The notes below the pieces were generated by a model. It ran no database searches and was not told the DNA's origin. It was given only the letters and a program-made list of their open reading frames with translations. The position numbers and the translations under genes were made by a program. Shown one piece after another: positions 22,540 through 34,895 of a DNA stretch of 64,000 bases. Location: assembly GCF_027580225.2 (NCBI RefSeq), contig NW_027395276.1:3517501-3581500 (forward strand). The letters run 5' to 3'. The DNA comes from Misgurnus anguillicaudatus (taxonomy: Eukaryota; Chordata; Actinopteri; Cypriniformes; Cobitidae). The first letter of the stretch is position 1; each line of letters starts with the position of its first letter.

Positions 22540-23066
22540 TTAAAATTTTATTAACTTAATTAACTACCTTCCGGTAGTGCCGCCATCTTAGTGACATCCG
22601 CATTCAGGATGAGAGCTTACGCAGCTTACAGCGGTTTCTCTGCTGCTGCTCTGTCCCCCCGCCCTCCGAATTTGTCATACGTCACTAAGAAAAGTGCGTA
22701 CACTATGCTAATACTCTCTCCTGAGTCTAAGATGGCGGCGCCACCGGAAGGTAGTTAATTACGTTAATACAATATTAAATATGGATATTTCTACAACAAC
22801 ACCGCACGGATTACCCTCAGAAGACCTTTGTTTATCATCCTGGAGCCGTTTGGATTTAATTTGTGAAGGATGGACGCACTTTTTTTGGACTTGAAGGTCG
22901 TGGACTATGGCTGGACCCCGTAATATTACATTTAATCAACTAAAAGATCTAAAATATTTTCTAAAATATCAGAAAATGTGTTTGTCTGAAAAACGATGGA
23001 CATCTGCAACTCGGACAGCTTGGGGGTTTGTAAATCATGGGTTTAATATCGTTTTTGGCCGAATTA
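22540..23066. mobile_element. Foldback MITE, truncated second copy
   Basis: Same family as 15227-16050: the right arm (22730-23066) and the centre are present, while about 310 bp of the outer left arm is gone. The unique centre is reverse-complemented relative to the first copy, so this copy inserted the other way round. The right tip is also lost, stopping at ggccgaa. Confidence 0.85.
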
Positions 23067-25260
23067 ACTTTGTCCTCCATAGGAAGGACGGCGAAAACAT
23101 AAACAAATGCCTTGATCGCGTTTCTCTGCTCCTCTTTTTAAATCAATGCTCTGTCGATATCTTTTAGAACAGACTCAATGTCAGAATCCACACATCTGAA
23201 TTCACCAGCGGCAGCCATTTCATTGTAAACAGATTGAACACACGCGCTCTTTGGTGACGTGGTTGATACGTTACTGTTGATCATCTGTCCATCATCGTAT
23301 AAAGCCCGCCCTCACAATTTGATTCGTCGGCCGGTTTTGGTATTCGCATAGTAGCTCCTCAACGGTGAATCCCCAGACCGATCTTCCCGTTTTTCAAATT
23401 GTGGTGGGCGGGGCTAAGATCGGCTGGCACCCAGGCAATGCTCCAGAGTAAAAAGAAATCTGAACGACCAAATTTTTCACATGCTTGCAGAGAACGGTTT
23501 ACCAAAACTAAGTTACTGGGTTGATCTTTTTCACATTTTCTAGGCTGATAGAAGCACTGGGGACACAATTATAAAACTTAAACATGAAAAAAGTCAGATT
23601 TTCACGCTATGACCCCTTTAAACTTACCATCCATGCAAGTCTGCAAGCAAGTTGTAATTTTAGTTTTCAAACAGAGATGATCATAGAGAGACAAAAGTGA
23701 AAGATTGCTTCAGTGTTACTTTTTAACACTCTGTAAGAAGAAGTCATATATACTGTACACCCAGCAGTGTTCATTTAACTCTGGAGATTTTGCTGTGCAC
23801 CAAATGCTCTCACCACATATTCTACGTTTATCAAATACTTTTACTTTTAATCCGCTTATTCCTGGCCTCGGGCCATTCAGAAATACCGGTTTGATGGCAG
23901 AATCTATCTAAAGTCTGAAAAAAATGCTAATTTAAAAGAAAACATGTCAGATGCACTTTAGATGGTTTTGCATCTGAGCTCTTCAATTATAAAAGAGGCA
24001 AGCTTTAAATCAAAAACACTGCCTCATCATAAACGTTGTATATTGTTAAAAGAATGACACCATCCAAAGAGACTTTATTTTTAGATGTTGTCTTCCCCAT
24101 AGAAGCTCAAATTCGTATCCATTTTCTTAATTCAAAAATCCAGATTTTACTTGTTGGAGGTAAAATAAATTACACTTTCTTGAGTGTTTTGTGCACTAGA
24201 TGTGAACTTTATTGTAATGCAAAATAACTTCATATGGATTTAAAGCACACATTGTTTATTAAGATCATGGCTCTAGAATGGAACATCAAATTACATTTAT
24301 AAAGGTTAGACAAGTAAAGTCATAGATATAAATGGCATAATTGACACATAAAATAAGATAAGGACAGAATGTATTTTCACATACTTAATACGTTTTTATA
24401 CAGGTGTTATTTTACCAAGATAAACTGTATTTTAAAATAATATTACTGTATAAATACAGAGCAATTTAATAAAATAACTAAAAAAAGCCGTATATTTACA
24501 GGGATTGATCTGAAAAGTAGTAGTATTTGTAACGTATGCTCTAAATGATGCGAGTGAGAAGTGAATCCATGTGCAAAAGGTGTTTATTGTAAAATCCCAA
24601 TAAAGGGCCAGCAACCAAATCCAAACAGGGTAAATCCAATACACGTAATCCAAATAACAGGCGAGGGGTCAAGCCAGGCAGAGACACAATCATAAATCCA
24701 AACAAACAGGCGAAAGATCAAGGCAGGCGGCAAACAGGCGATAAATCCAATAAAACAGGCGTGGGTCAAAAACAGGCAGATACAGGTTAGCAGAAACAGA
24801 TAAACAGGTAACAGATCACAAATACAGGTAACAGGCTGGGCATACGGATGTAATATACAGCCGGGAACAGGTGTACAGGAAGTGACTAATATACAAAACA
24901 AACAGGAAGTGTGAAGCGTGACATGGCATGATGAGTTTCAAAATAAAAGTCCAAACAGAGCAGAGAATCAAAATACAAGAACAAATAACAAAAATACACA
25001 AAATACAAGAAAATACAAGACAAAACCTTACAGTATTTCATGTATTTTCACATAATTTATCTGTTTTTCTACAGTTTTATAACAATTATAAACAGTAATA
25101 TTCTGTAATTTAATGAATTAGGACTGTAAAAGATTCTCTGTATTTTTACGGTTTTTGTATGTAATTTTGAAAAACATTTTATTTACCGTAATTTGACGGA
25201 ATTTCTCTGGCAACTTTGCTGCCAGAGATTTACCGTTTTTTTACGGATTTTTTTTTACAG
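23067..25260. other. Intergenic, MITE fragments, no gene
   Basis: 23440-23620 is a copy of a MITE that recurs at 37850-37995 and 57930-58075 and, reversed, at 46915-47060. Shared words are caaaactaagttactgggtt and agcactggggacacaatta. 24510-25030 is a CA-rich tract with aacaggcg-like repeats that interrupts a second MITE whose end is ttttacagtg near 25260. No host coding frame is seen. Confidence 0.5.
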
Positions 25261-26423
25261 TGTAATATATGCATACACACTAGTGGTCAAAAATTTTGAA
25301 ACACTTGACTGAAATGTTAACAATGATCTTAAAAATCTTTTAATCTAAAGGTGTATGATAAATGCTTAAAATTACTTTCATAAACAAACAAAAAAATAAA
25401 GCTGTGCAAAACAGATTAATTTCTGTTATTAGAAAAATCAAATTTTATTTAAAAAAAAAACGATCACTTGGACTGAATATTGAAGCAGCCAAAGAGAGCA
25501 GAATTAATGTGAACTCCTTTATTCTTTAAATTTCACCTAAAGGTGAAACCCTTAGGAAGCTTCTTGATAAAATTACACCAGTACAGTTTTGCAATTTCTA
25601 GGCAAAGGGTGACTGCACATCAGATAATAAAATATAAAATGTATTATTTATTTACAACCAGGGCCGGCTCTAGGCATGGGCAGGCTAAGCCCACCCAATG
25701 TACTCTGGCGACACCAAAGATTTATTTGATATTTTAAAAAACTATATAATATGACCCCTTTAAAAAAATGTAATGCTCCTGTAATGCAATCTCCATCTCT
25801 ATTTGAAACCTAAAATTGCATTTTACATCTTACTTGTAGAGTTTGTTGGATGTTTTATTTAAAGTCACCATCATTGTGATCAATATTTCCATTTCATCAG
25901 CTCACTTGCATTTTAAATTATACACACAAAACTGGAAATTTTTGCTTGCACCTACAGAGCAAAATCACCAGTGGTAAATGTACACTACTGGTGTATATAT
26001 GGGTATCACTGGTCTGGTGGTACCAATACTGTATAAACACCAGCAGTGTACATTTAACACTAGTGAGTGGAATTTTAACATGCTATGATAAATTATCTTT
26101 GGGGTATTTTGAGCTAAAAGTTCACATATGCACTCTGGGGACATGAAAGACCCATAATATGACCCCTTTAACACTTTTATGAGTCAAAGAAACTCTGGCG
26201 AAGTGTTAAACATTTTTATCTTGAAAGTGTTCATTTAACTCTGATAGGTGTGGAGCTATATAAACTCTGAAAAAGTGTTGAAATCAACTCTGCGAGAGTC
26301 CATTTAACACTGGATTTTTTTTGCTGTATATATAATATATATAAAATTGCCCACCCAGGATATCTGCTAGCCCACCTTTCAATAGCTGGCAAGAACCAGC
26401 CCCAGTTCTAAGCAGGTATCAAT
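25261..26423. other. Intergenic downstream of TRIM copy A, MITE-rich
   Basis: 25960-26070 is a palindromic block built on accagtggtaaatgtacact and its complement. Two atatgaccccttt ends lie near 25755 and 26165. The region matches 49440-50085 downstream of TRIM copy B, so it belongs to the duplicated unit. No gene is seen. Confidence 0.55.
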
Positions 26424-26959
26424 TCAATTACATTGTTGACATAGTTTCACTGTTGACCTCTGACGTAACCCAAACCCAGGATAGAGAGGTTTAGTGAATG
26501 TGGTGTTGACTCTGTGGATGAGGGTCATTGTGTCAGACACGCTGTAGAAAGACAAAATTCCTGCACTGTGATTCACATAAACTCCTATTCTACAAGAACT
26601 GGAGACTACAGGCAGATTTGTGTTAATCTTATTGTGCCAGAATGAACATGCAGAGCGAGAGCAGATCAAACTCCAGGACTGATCATTATATCCAAATCCA
26701 CACTCATCACCTACTCCCTTCCTGCTGATGCTCTCATATGACACTGATATAAACACACCATCATCACCACTCCACTCAATCTCCCAGTAACCGCGTCCGC
26801 ACAAACTCTCTCTACACAACACCTGAGGACAACCATCAAATCTGTCTGGATGTTTAGGATACTTCTGATCTGTGTAAGTGTGAGTAGCCACTCTGTTCTC
26901 CTCAGACAGACAAATAAATCTGCTTGATGTGTCTGGATCCAGAGAGAGCAGACTAAAAT
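26424..26959 (-). CDS. TRIM copy A, last exon: PRY-SPRY (B30.2) domain
   Basis: The exon starts after a tttttcag acceptor and joins in phase to exon 5. It encodes the ligand-recognition domain of the TRIM: the PRY part has SLDPDTSSRFICLSEENRV and the SPRY part has YWEIEW, then GVYVNHSAGILSFYSV, PLYPGFGL and a normal stop. The frame is open over 177 codons. It differs from copy B mostly in two short clusters (residues after DRFD and after SRKG). Confidence 0.88.
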
Positions 26960-27681
26960 CTGAAAAAGATAAATACATAGTATTTTAATTTACATTAGTT
27001 TGTAACATTGTATGTGACCTTGCCTGTAAAAACCTTCTTTTTTTTGGGGGGGGGGTGTAAACCAGATTATGTGAAAATATAATCGTGATATGGTAAACAT
27101 AGAGTAAGGCCATGTCAGTGACTGAAATCATAGAGATATTATCTGAAATCACACTTTGATGTTCATTATCTCAGAATTTGATTTTAAGACTTTAGCCTGG
27201 ATTTAGACTAGGGGTGGATAACGTCTTCACGCGTTTGTAAATCTTTATCTCATGTTTGTTACAAATAAAGTGTTTTTAAAGTACAAAACTTGTCTGGCAT
27301 TTTTGTAAATTAATCTTTGAGATTACACTGATCATGTAGGCTATCCATACATTTACAGCAATTAAAAGCCTGCCAATTGTTTTTCCATCACTGAAAGAAA
27401 ACTACTTACAAAAAAGAAAAAAATTTTTAACATCAATCTTAAACTGGTGGTCTTCTTCCTCCGCTTAGTTCCCCTTCTAGGGAACTCGAGCTGCGTCACC
27501 GAAGCTACGCTATGGGAACGCCCTCTGCGTGATTGCGTCTGAAGCACGTATGTCAAATCAATCCAATGGTCAAGTGACACGTCATAGGCTGGTGACGTGG
27601 GAACCAGGAAGCTATAAAAAGAGCACCCGGCAAGCCGGCTTCAGCTCTTTGTGCCTCAGCAAGCGAGTGTGTGTCATTATC

Positions 27682-29129
27682 ATGTCCAAGTCTAAGCAAA
27701 GTTTTAAGGAGTGTGCTTCCCCGTGTCCTCGTTTCATTACAAGCGAGGACTCGCATCGTCTCTGTGTTTTGTGCCTCGGGGCACAACGCGCACGATCATC
27801 TCTTGAGAGGGGTGGTTGTGCACATTGTGAAAGGATGTCGCTCCGTACGTGGCGCTCGCGGCTCGCACTCTTCGAGGAGGATGGTGAGCCGCGTGTTCCC
27901 CACGGTTCTGGCCCCGCTGCTGCCGAGGCAGAGCGGAAGCTGCGATCGCGGGGATCACAACTAGATCTCGCGGATGAGCTTGAGACGGGTCTTCCCCTTT
28001 CTCAGCCTTCACCTGCGGGATCTAGTGCCCCGTCTCTGGATTGGGAAGCCCGTGCTGCGGTTTCTTCCGCCCAGGGTGGGAGCCCAGATCTGCATTTATC
28101 GTCGTCCGAGGAAGTCGATATTATGTCTGTGGACGTGGTGGATGCTGAGGAGCCTTCTTATTCGTCCCTCGCGTTCGATGATTTAATGGAGGTTGTCACT
28201 AATGCCGTGGCTCGCTTAAAATTAGATTGGCCGGCGGAGACACAGAGCGCGCGTCCTCAGAGCATGCTAGAGGAGCGCTTTTTAAAACAGAAACCACAAC
28301 CTTCGCGGCGCAACATGCCTTTCTTTCCTGATCTCCACAGCGAGCTGTCGAGATCATGGAAAGCTCCGTATTCAGCCCGTGTTCATACCCCTCACGCCAC
28401 CATGTATTCCAACATTGTGGGGATGGGTGAACACGGATATTTAACGATGCCCCGGGTGGAGCAGACGCTTGCGAGCTATCTCTCCCCCGCTGCGGCATCA
28501 TCATTGAAGTCGCCTTCGCTTCCCACGAAACCGGTTCGGTTAACATCATCTTTAGTGGGCAAAGCCTATAAGTCTGCGGGGCAGGCTGGGGCTTCTCTGC
28601 ATACCTTAGCTGTCCTGCAGGCGTATCAAGCAGAAGTGCTTAAAGACTTAGATGGCGAGGCGGGGGTTACGTCTGATATATTTAAAGAGCTTCGTCGAGT
28701 CACTGACGTGTCACTCAGTGCGATTAAAGAGACTGCGAGAGCCGTGGGTCGATCAATGGGAGCTCTCGTAGCCACAGAACGTCATTTATGGCTTAATCCG
28801 CAGATAGAGCATTTCTCTTAGATGCGCCCGTTGCGCCCTCTGGTCTCTTCGGCGATGCCGTTAATACTGTTGTCGAGAGATTTGCGGAGGCTCGTAAGCA
28901 GTCGGCGGCATTCGAACGCTATCTCCCCCGCCGTGCTCTGGATTCTAGGGCTGCTGGGCGGGAGCAGCCATCTACATCATATAGAGCATCGCAAAAGCAA
29001 AGTGTTGCCACTCGTGGTCCCCCTCCAAAAAATTGGGGCTCTGGGGGTTGCACTCAATCATCTAAGCAGAAAACAGACCTGAGGGCTGTTGTTATTGCAA
29101 GGAAGGCTTCGGCAAAAAAGAAGTCCTGA
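27682..29129 (+). pseudogene. DIRS gag-like protein, one frameshift
   Basis: The ATG at 27682 (MSKSKQSFKEC) follows the TATA-like element by about 65 bp and opens a 379-codon frame to a stop at 28821. The N-terminal cysteine/histidine cluster HRLCVLCLG...GGCAHCERMSL is typical of DIRS gag. The C-terminal half has an alpha-helical stretch with LQAYQAEVLKDLDGEAG. After the stop, the protein clearly continues in another frame (DAPVAPSGLFGDAVNTVVE...) to a stop at 29127-29129, so a one-base loss near 28818 broke it. The upstream in-frame Met at 27529 lies in the terminal repeat and is unlikely. Confidence 0.82.
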
Positions 29130-29137
29130 GGGACGTA

Positions 29138-31060
29138 GTGTCATATTTCCGCGGACAGCCCCCAGTCGGGGAGAGCCGGCAGTCACCTCAGCATACGGTG
29201 CCCATCTCTCCTCGATGCCCTCGGGATGCCAGTGTGTTAACCCCGCCGCAGTGTGTGTTTCGGGGCACAGCGGCTCCCCATTCTTGTGTGCCTCGTACGC
29301 GGGGCACGCAACACCTCTCTCCGAGGAGGGAGGCATTAATATCACCCAGGTTGAACCCTGCCAGTTTGGTTCAGGGCACCGGGAAAAGTTTAAGCAGTAC
29401 ACCAAAAGCCAATCTCAAGAGGCTGGTCCCCCTTATAGAAAACTTGGCAGCGTGGAAACTCCTGCCAAACGTGTCTCAGTGGGTTCTGCAAATAATAGAA
29501 AAAGACTACAAAATTCAGTTTTGCAACCAGCCGCCCCAATTCAACGACGTGTTATTTACCATAGTGGGTGCTGGGCAGGCTCTAATAATGGAACAAGAAG
29601 TAGAAACTCTTTTGTGCAAGGAAGCATATTGCAATAGAATATGTTCCTCCTCACGACAGGGAGTCAGGGTTTTACAGCCGCTATTTTATAGTTCCAAAGA
29701 AAGACAAGGGGTAACGTCCTATTTTAGATCTACGTCATTTGAACCGGTCTGTTGCAAAATTAAAGTTCAAGATGTTAACTATAAAGCAGATCGTCACACA
29801 AATCAGATCCGAGAAATGGTTTGTGACGATAGATCTAAAAGACGCGTATTTTCACATATCTATCCTCCCGCAACACAGGAGATTCCTGAGGTTCGCCTTC
29901 GGGGGCGTGGCTTACCAATATTGGGTTCTCCCTTTCGGCCTATCTCTGTCACCCCGTACATTTAGTGCATGGATGCAGCGCTGGCTCCATTACAACTCCG
30001 GGGCGTCCGTGTCTTAAACTACATAGACGATTGGTTAATTTTAGCCCAATCAGAGAGTATGGCAGCGCAGCATCGAGATGCTGTGCTGACCCACATGAGA
30101 GAACTGGGGTTAAGGCTTAATGCAAAGTAAAGCATGCTCTCTCCAGTACAGAGGACAGTTTTTCTTGGTGTTATATGGGATTCAACAACGATGCAGGCAC
30201 ATCTGTCCCCTGCTCAGGTGGAATCCATTTTTTTGGCTGTAGGCAGAGTGAAGTTAGGCCAGTCACACACTGTAAAACATTTTCAGAGGTTGTTGGGGCT
30301 CGTGGCAGCAGCATCCAATGTGATACCCCTTGGGCTGCTTCACATGAGACCGCTACAGTGGTGGCTTAAAACCAAATGGTTTTCCCCGAGGGGCAACCCG
30401 TTCCGTCTGATCAAGGTCACGCGCAGATGTCTTTGTGCCTTAGATCTGTGGAAGAGACCACGGTTTCTCTCCCAAGGACTGATGTTCGGGGTTCAGTTTT
30501 GTCGCGTTACGCTGACAACAGATGCTTCCCTCACAGGCTGGGGAGCAACTATGGAGGGCCATTTGACTCATGGAGTATGGGGCGCCAAACATCTCAGCTG
30601 GCACCTAAATTGCCTAGAGATGATGGCGGTGTTTTACGCCCTGAGGTGTTTCATCTCTCACCTACGGGGCCATCACGTGTTAGTCCGGACAGACAACACG
30701 TTGGTAATTGCGTATATCAACCACCAGGGGGGTTTGCGTTCACACCCTTTGTACAAATTGGCGCGTCATATCTTTCTGTGGACACAGGGGAAGTTGCTGT
30801 CCCTCAGAGCAGTGTACATTCCCGCGTGTCTGAATCAGGGAGCAGACGTCCTGTCGAGACAGGGGCTGAGGCCCGGGGAGTGGAGGCTTCACCCTCAGGT
30901 GGTGGAGTACATTTGGACGAGATTTTACCAGGCGGAAGTTGATCTGTTTGCGTCCAGAGAGACAACACACTGTCCGCTATGGTTTTCTCTCACACACCCA
31001 GCACCGCTGGGACTGGATGCCATGGTTCAGCCGTGGCCGAGGCTCAGCTGTACCTTGGGA
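29138..31060 (+). pseudogene. DIRS reverse transcriptase / RNase H, multiple lesions
   Basis: N-terminal RT from about 29420 reads LAAWKLLPNVSQWVLQIIEK in one frame to 29630. It then shifts frame to GFYSRYFIVPKKDKG with a nonsense codon at 29712-29714, followed by WFVTIDLKDAYFHISILPQ (motif A). It shifts again near 29965 to NYIDDWLILAQS (motif C, catalytic Asp pair), with another nonsense codon at 30128-30130. From 30134 it is open through RNase H: TTDASLTGWGA, LNCLEMMAVF, LVRTDNTLVIAYINHQGG and a GADVLSRQG block. It diverges near 31060, where unrelated sequence starts. Four lesions make it inactive; the RNase H part is well kept. Confidence 0.85.
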
Positions 31061-31985
31061 AATACCCATCAGGAGGGATCTCCTCTCTCTGGCGAGTGGC
31101 TCGATTCTTCAAATTTAAACATTGCAGAGATGAGAGATAAGGAGAACTTCTCTAGCCTACATTAACACCAAAAACATTACAGATTAGAAAGGTCTTAGAA
31201 ATTAGATGCCCAGTTAAGGAAAACTGGATATAAGACGAGAAACGTGTAAAGGATACAAGTATGTACAGTATTATATTGCCCTGCCACTCATTACAAGGTG
31301 CTATCTGGATATAACTTATTGTATATCTTATGCCTTGAATTAGTCAAGGGAGTTGTATGATTATTTGGTTCATAACTTTTTATTGTGAAATCAACTGCAT
31401 AGAGTTAAGTCTATTTAGTATTTAGTATATTTTTCAGTTATGCAGTTATTTGCACCTTCTAAAGACCAAGGTTCCTGCTCCTCAGCATAGTTTTTGCCAG
31501 GTAGGCAGATACATGTTGGAAATGCTAATGGTATGGCTAGTATAATCTCCTATTTTGATCTTTAATCTCCTATTTTCCCCTCTTCTCAATGACATACATA
31601 AACATGTTAACCAAATAATAAATATTAGCTTATAAAACCAAACAGAATAGCTTTTTTTTCTTCAAACATATTTTTATTAAACTTTATGTATGTAAGCAGA
31701 GGAAAAAATTAAAATTAATATATTCTACAATTAAATAAGAGCGAGTACACAAAAGCGGTTCACAAACACATGACTACAAATAGGCCTAATACAGACAACC
31801 ACCCAGGATGTAAATTGTTAAAGCCAACTTCAGTTATCCTTTGTTTGCACTGTATAATGCCAAGATATTATAAAATGTAATTTTTCATTTATTAATAGTG
31901 ATTTTTTTTTCAATCATTAATAGGGAATAAATATAAAGCTTTTAAGACCATTATTATGTGATAGATATTTGGAGGTGGTGCCCTT
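31061..31985. other. AT-rich foreign stretch replacing part of the DIRS element
   Basis: DIRS coding similarity stops near 31060 and resumes near 31990 in the recombinase. The expected region between them, including the recombinase N-terminus, is missing. The stretch is AT-rich and carries no recognisable gene or clear inverted ends. Confidence 0.6.
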
Positions 31986-31989
31986 TTTC

Positions 31990-32384
31990 AGTTTCAGCAC
32001 ATGCCCCTCAAAAGGTCTGTGCACGGCCCTGGTCCAGTGCGAGCACTGGATGCCTATGTTCACAGATCTTCTTTGTGGAGGCGGTCTGAACAACTCTTTG
32101 TGTGCTTTGGGTCGCCCAAGAAAGGCCTTCCGGCGACCAAGGAGACACTTAGTAAGTGGATAGTTGAGGCTATCTCTCTGGCTTATGAGACCACTGGACG
32201 GCCTTCATCTGTCGCCGTCAGGGCTCATTCTACTTGGGGTATGGCAGCCTCCAAGGCCTTGTGGCTAGGGGCTTCAATGCAGGATGTCTGTGATGCGGCA
32301 GGCTGGTCCTCTCCGCTCACATTCGTTCGGTTCTACGAGTTAGATGTTGGTAGTACGCCTGGAGCCCAGGTGCTTATGTCTTAA
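31990..32384 (+). pseudogene. DIRS tyrosine recombinase, C-terminal part
   Basis: The frame from 32001 contains LDAYVHRSSLWRRSEQLFVCFG, then AVRAHSTWGMAASKAL and AAGWSSPLTFVRFYELDV with the nucleophilic Tyr. It ends at a stop at 32384. This is the catalytic end of the DIRS integrase. The first catalytic Arg region is missing with the N-terminus. The conserved HxxR box reads HSTW, so the second Arg is changed to Trp (a CGG-to-TGG type change). It cannot be functional as it stands. Confidence 0.82.
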
Positions 32385-32645
32385 ACTGTGCGCGTTTCTA
32401 CACACAGACCAGCACTTGGTAGTATGGTGTTTTGGTACATCGTTCCCATAGCGTAGCTTCGGCGACGCAGCTCGAGTTCCCTCGAAGGGGAACGTCTCGG
32501 GTTACAAATGTAACCATGGTTCCCCGAGAAGGGAACGAGACGCTGCGTCTCCCTGCCATACTCCCTGCATCCCTGTCTCGCCTTGCTTCGGCACAATCTA
32601 GCTGAAGCCGGCTTGCCGGGTGCTCTTTTTATAGCTTCCTGGTTC

Positions 32646-33210
32646 CCTGAAACATTGTCCAGGGTACGGTGTATCACGATACAATACAATATGTTGCAAT
32701 ACCTTTTTTTATCAAAATGTAAAAAAAAAACATTTGTGAGCTTTTAAATAATAGACAGGCCCGGGGCGGTTTCGGGTCCAGCTTTCAAAATAACAGACGG
32801 GTGCGGGTCGGCTCAGTGTAGCACAATGCAAGCAGGAAAAAACTAGTATGCAAAATGTCAAGCTAAAACAAACACTGATCACCATAATGGCTTTAAAAAG
32901 TAAACCTAATAAGTAAATTGTGTTTTCTACAGCAATATTTTTGCCAAACATTCAGAAATTGTTATTTTCAGAAGTTTTATAACACTTTTAAAATAATAAA
33001 ATGCAATGTTTCTCTATTATTTACATAACAAGCAAAAAAGTTAATATAGAAAATTGTTGTTTTAAACATTGTGTGAACATTAAAGCAACATTGTCATAAC
33101 ATTTGAAAATGGTAGAATGAAACATTCCTCTATAATGTTCAGACAACCTGGACACTTTTTATGTTGTCAGAATGTTTTTGGGAGGGTTGGAAACTTTTAA
33201 GGAGCGATCT
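32646..33210. other. TRIM copy A intron, repeat scraps
   Basis: The stretch right after the DIRS end (gggtacggtgtatcacgata) looks like a hAT-type repeat end. 32820-32945 matches intron sequence of TRIM copy B at 53800-53945. No coding frame. Confidence 0.5.
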
Positions 33211-34030
33211 TACACTGTAACAAGTGTTTCTGTGCCTTAGAAGATTTAACAAAGTTAAAACGAGTAAACTGTTTAAAAAAAATTTAATTCTTGTTTTTTT
33301 TTATCAAAATTTTAGTTCAAATAACATAAAAAGATGAATCATTTGAGTAATTCTAAATGAACATTTTATTGAGTAAATTCAGCTTCATTTTATCATGTAT
33401 AATCATCTTAAATTTGTTAGAAGGAAATTAACTTGTGTTGAAACTACATGAATGATTTATAACATAGCTAACTAGGCAGTAGACTTGTAGTTCCCAGCAT
33501 GCTTTGCATGGGACTGCATTTGGACATTGAAATTTAAAAGCTATTTTATGTGTTTTTAACTAAAAAGAAAAAAAATTGTGTTTAATGTTCATTTATCTTC
33601 GAGATTTAGAAGAGTTTTTGTTTCATCTTTGAGTTTTGTAGTTACCATTGTTCAGAAGACTGGTGCTTGTGGATAGACTGCATACTGAAGTATGTCGCGC
33701 TTTACTGCTGCCCAAAACTTAACTGGGTGGGTACATTGAATGAATAAACAATGGGTGCCCTCATCTCACAGAAAGATAAAGTCTAAATCAATGTTTATGG
33801 AAACGACAACAAACCATAAAAAGTTACCTGTCCCAAGAAAAGTAAATTAAACTGAGTAATACTACAACTAATAGTTAACTCAACTTAATTTTGTTGCGTT
33901 TGTATTAAGTAATATTACAGTGTTTATTATACTTAAAAAAGGCTACAAGTTGACTCAACTTAAAACATCAAATGCAATCACTTGCCTCAATTTTTATAAG
34001 TTAGATTTAGGTATTACTTTTTACAGTGTT
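33211..34030. repeat. Insertion private to unit 1 with ttacactgtaa-type ends
   Basis: Ends are tacactgtaac and ttacagtgt. Copy B intron passes directly from ctacagcaacattt to ctctgttagctggg (53933-53960), whereas here about 1.08 kb separates these words. The exact element edges and class are uncertain. Confidence 0.45.
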
Positions 34031-34288
34031 GAACTTTTCTCTGTTAGCTGGGATCCTACCCATGCATTGTGCATCAAGTGTGCCATTGTGTATAAGGACA
34101 TTAATAGAGTGGATAGATTAGTAGAGCACATGGATGATGTATTTTTGTAGGCCAACCAGGAAGTAAGCCAGACACTGCTTCCCATGCCAAAAAGCACATT
34201 CATTTTTCATTAATTTCTCAACCAATCAGAATAAAGCATTCAACAGCCCTGTGGGATAAACAAATGCAATTGAGAAAATGTGTCTTAC

Positions 34289-34345
34289 ATTGTATAAACT
34301 CCGCTCTGGTCTTGGGTTCTTTGGGAATAATTTCAATAAATGAAA
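34289..34345 (-). CDS. TRIM copy A, exon 5 (57 bp)
   Basis: It is flanked by a ccttag acceptor and a gtaaga donor. It encodes SFIEIIPKEPKTRAEFIQ, the short linker that leads into the PRY-SPRY exon in fish TRIMs. Confidence 0.75.
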
Positions 34346-34485
34346 CTAAGGAAATAAAGTGACATCATTACTTGATTTTCATGTAAAACCATACATATTT
34401 TAATCTGTTCTGCATGGTTTTTTCCTGTTATATTGTATGCTACTGTACAGCTCATGTCTGAGACATAGATGTTTCTTTACTCTAC

Positions 34486-34630
34486 CTTTGTCAGATATCT
34501 TTTCAATCTCTTCTTTACAGAAATCCTCCATCTTTTCTTTCAGTTTAGTGAAAGATGTCATCACATCATCAAAAGAGAAAAGTGAAGAGACAGTGATGTT
34601 GTCTGGAGATCCAGAAGATGAAGAGAAAGA
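34486..34630 (-). CDS. TRIM copy A, exon 4 (145 bp)
   Basis: It lies between a gttttcag acceptor and a gtagag donor. It encodes a Ser-rich start (SFSSSSGSPDN), then SFDDVMTSFTKLKEKMEDFC and an EEIEKIS helix. Length and phase equal those in copies B and C. Confidence 0.78.
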
Positions 34631-34811
34631 CTGAAAACTCTACATGAACACAACACAAAAACATCAAACCTACAATACACAACAATCAGATTTGTGTTGA
34701 TTTAGACACAGTGATCTTTACTCTATTGACATGAATAAAACTCAATCCTATCAGATTAAAGTCAAGATGTATTTATTGTAATGTATGTTGTCGTGTACAG
34801 TGTTGAGTTAC

Positions 34812-34895
34812 CTGAAGGAAACTGATGTGATCTTTTGTTTGTGAAAGTTTCTCCATCTCATCATTTCTTCTCCTCAGATCATCAATCTCCTGCTT
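34812..34895 (-). pseudogene. TRIM copy A, exon 3 remnant (coiled coil)
   Basis: Only the last ~84 of 234 bases remain, encoding QEIDDLRRRNDEMEKLSQTK and the DHISFLQ end, with a good gtaact donor. The upstream part and acceptor are replaced by T-rich repeat (taaagatgtcaaataaatct), which in copy B lies about 200 bp further on. Confidence 0.8.

Larger units (their letters stand above)
27466..32645 (+). mobile_element. DIRS retrotransposon with both terminal repeats, internally rearranged
   Basis: The left end (gggaactcgagctgcgtc near 27480, then gaagctataaaaagagcacc near 27610) is repeated inverted at the right: gacgcagctcgagttccc near 32470 and gtgctctttttatagcttcc near 32620-32640. Inverted terminal repeats plus an internal complementary copy are the DIRS hallmark. 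Order inside: gag (27682), RT/RNase H (29138), a foreign AT-rich stretch (about 31060-31985), then the C-terminal tyrosine recombinase (31990). All three genes are broken. It sits in the last intron of TRIM copy A and is absent from copy B. Confidence 0.87.

Noticed and set aside
22234..24901. Hydrophobic minus-strand frames of 97 and 105 codons
   Set aside because: They lie in LTR-like and CA-rich repeat sequence; the apparent membrane character comes from base composition.
27737..28549. Minus-strand and alternate-frame open frames within DIRS gag
   Set aside because: They are shadows of the GC-rich gag frame and have no recognisable domains.
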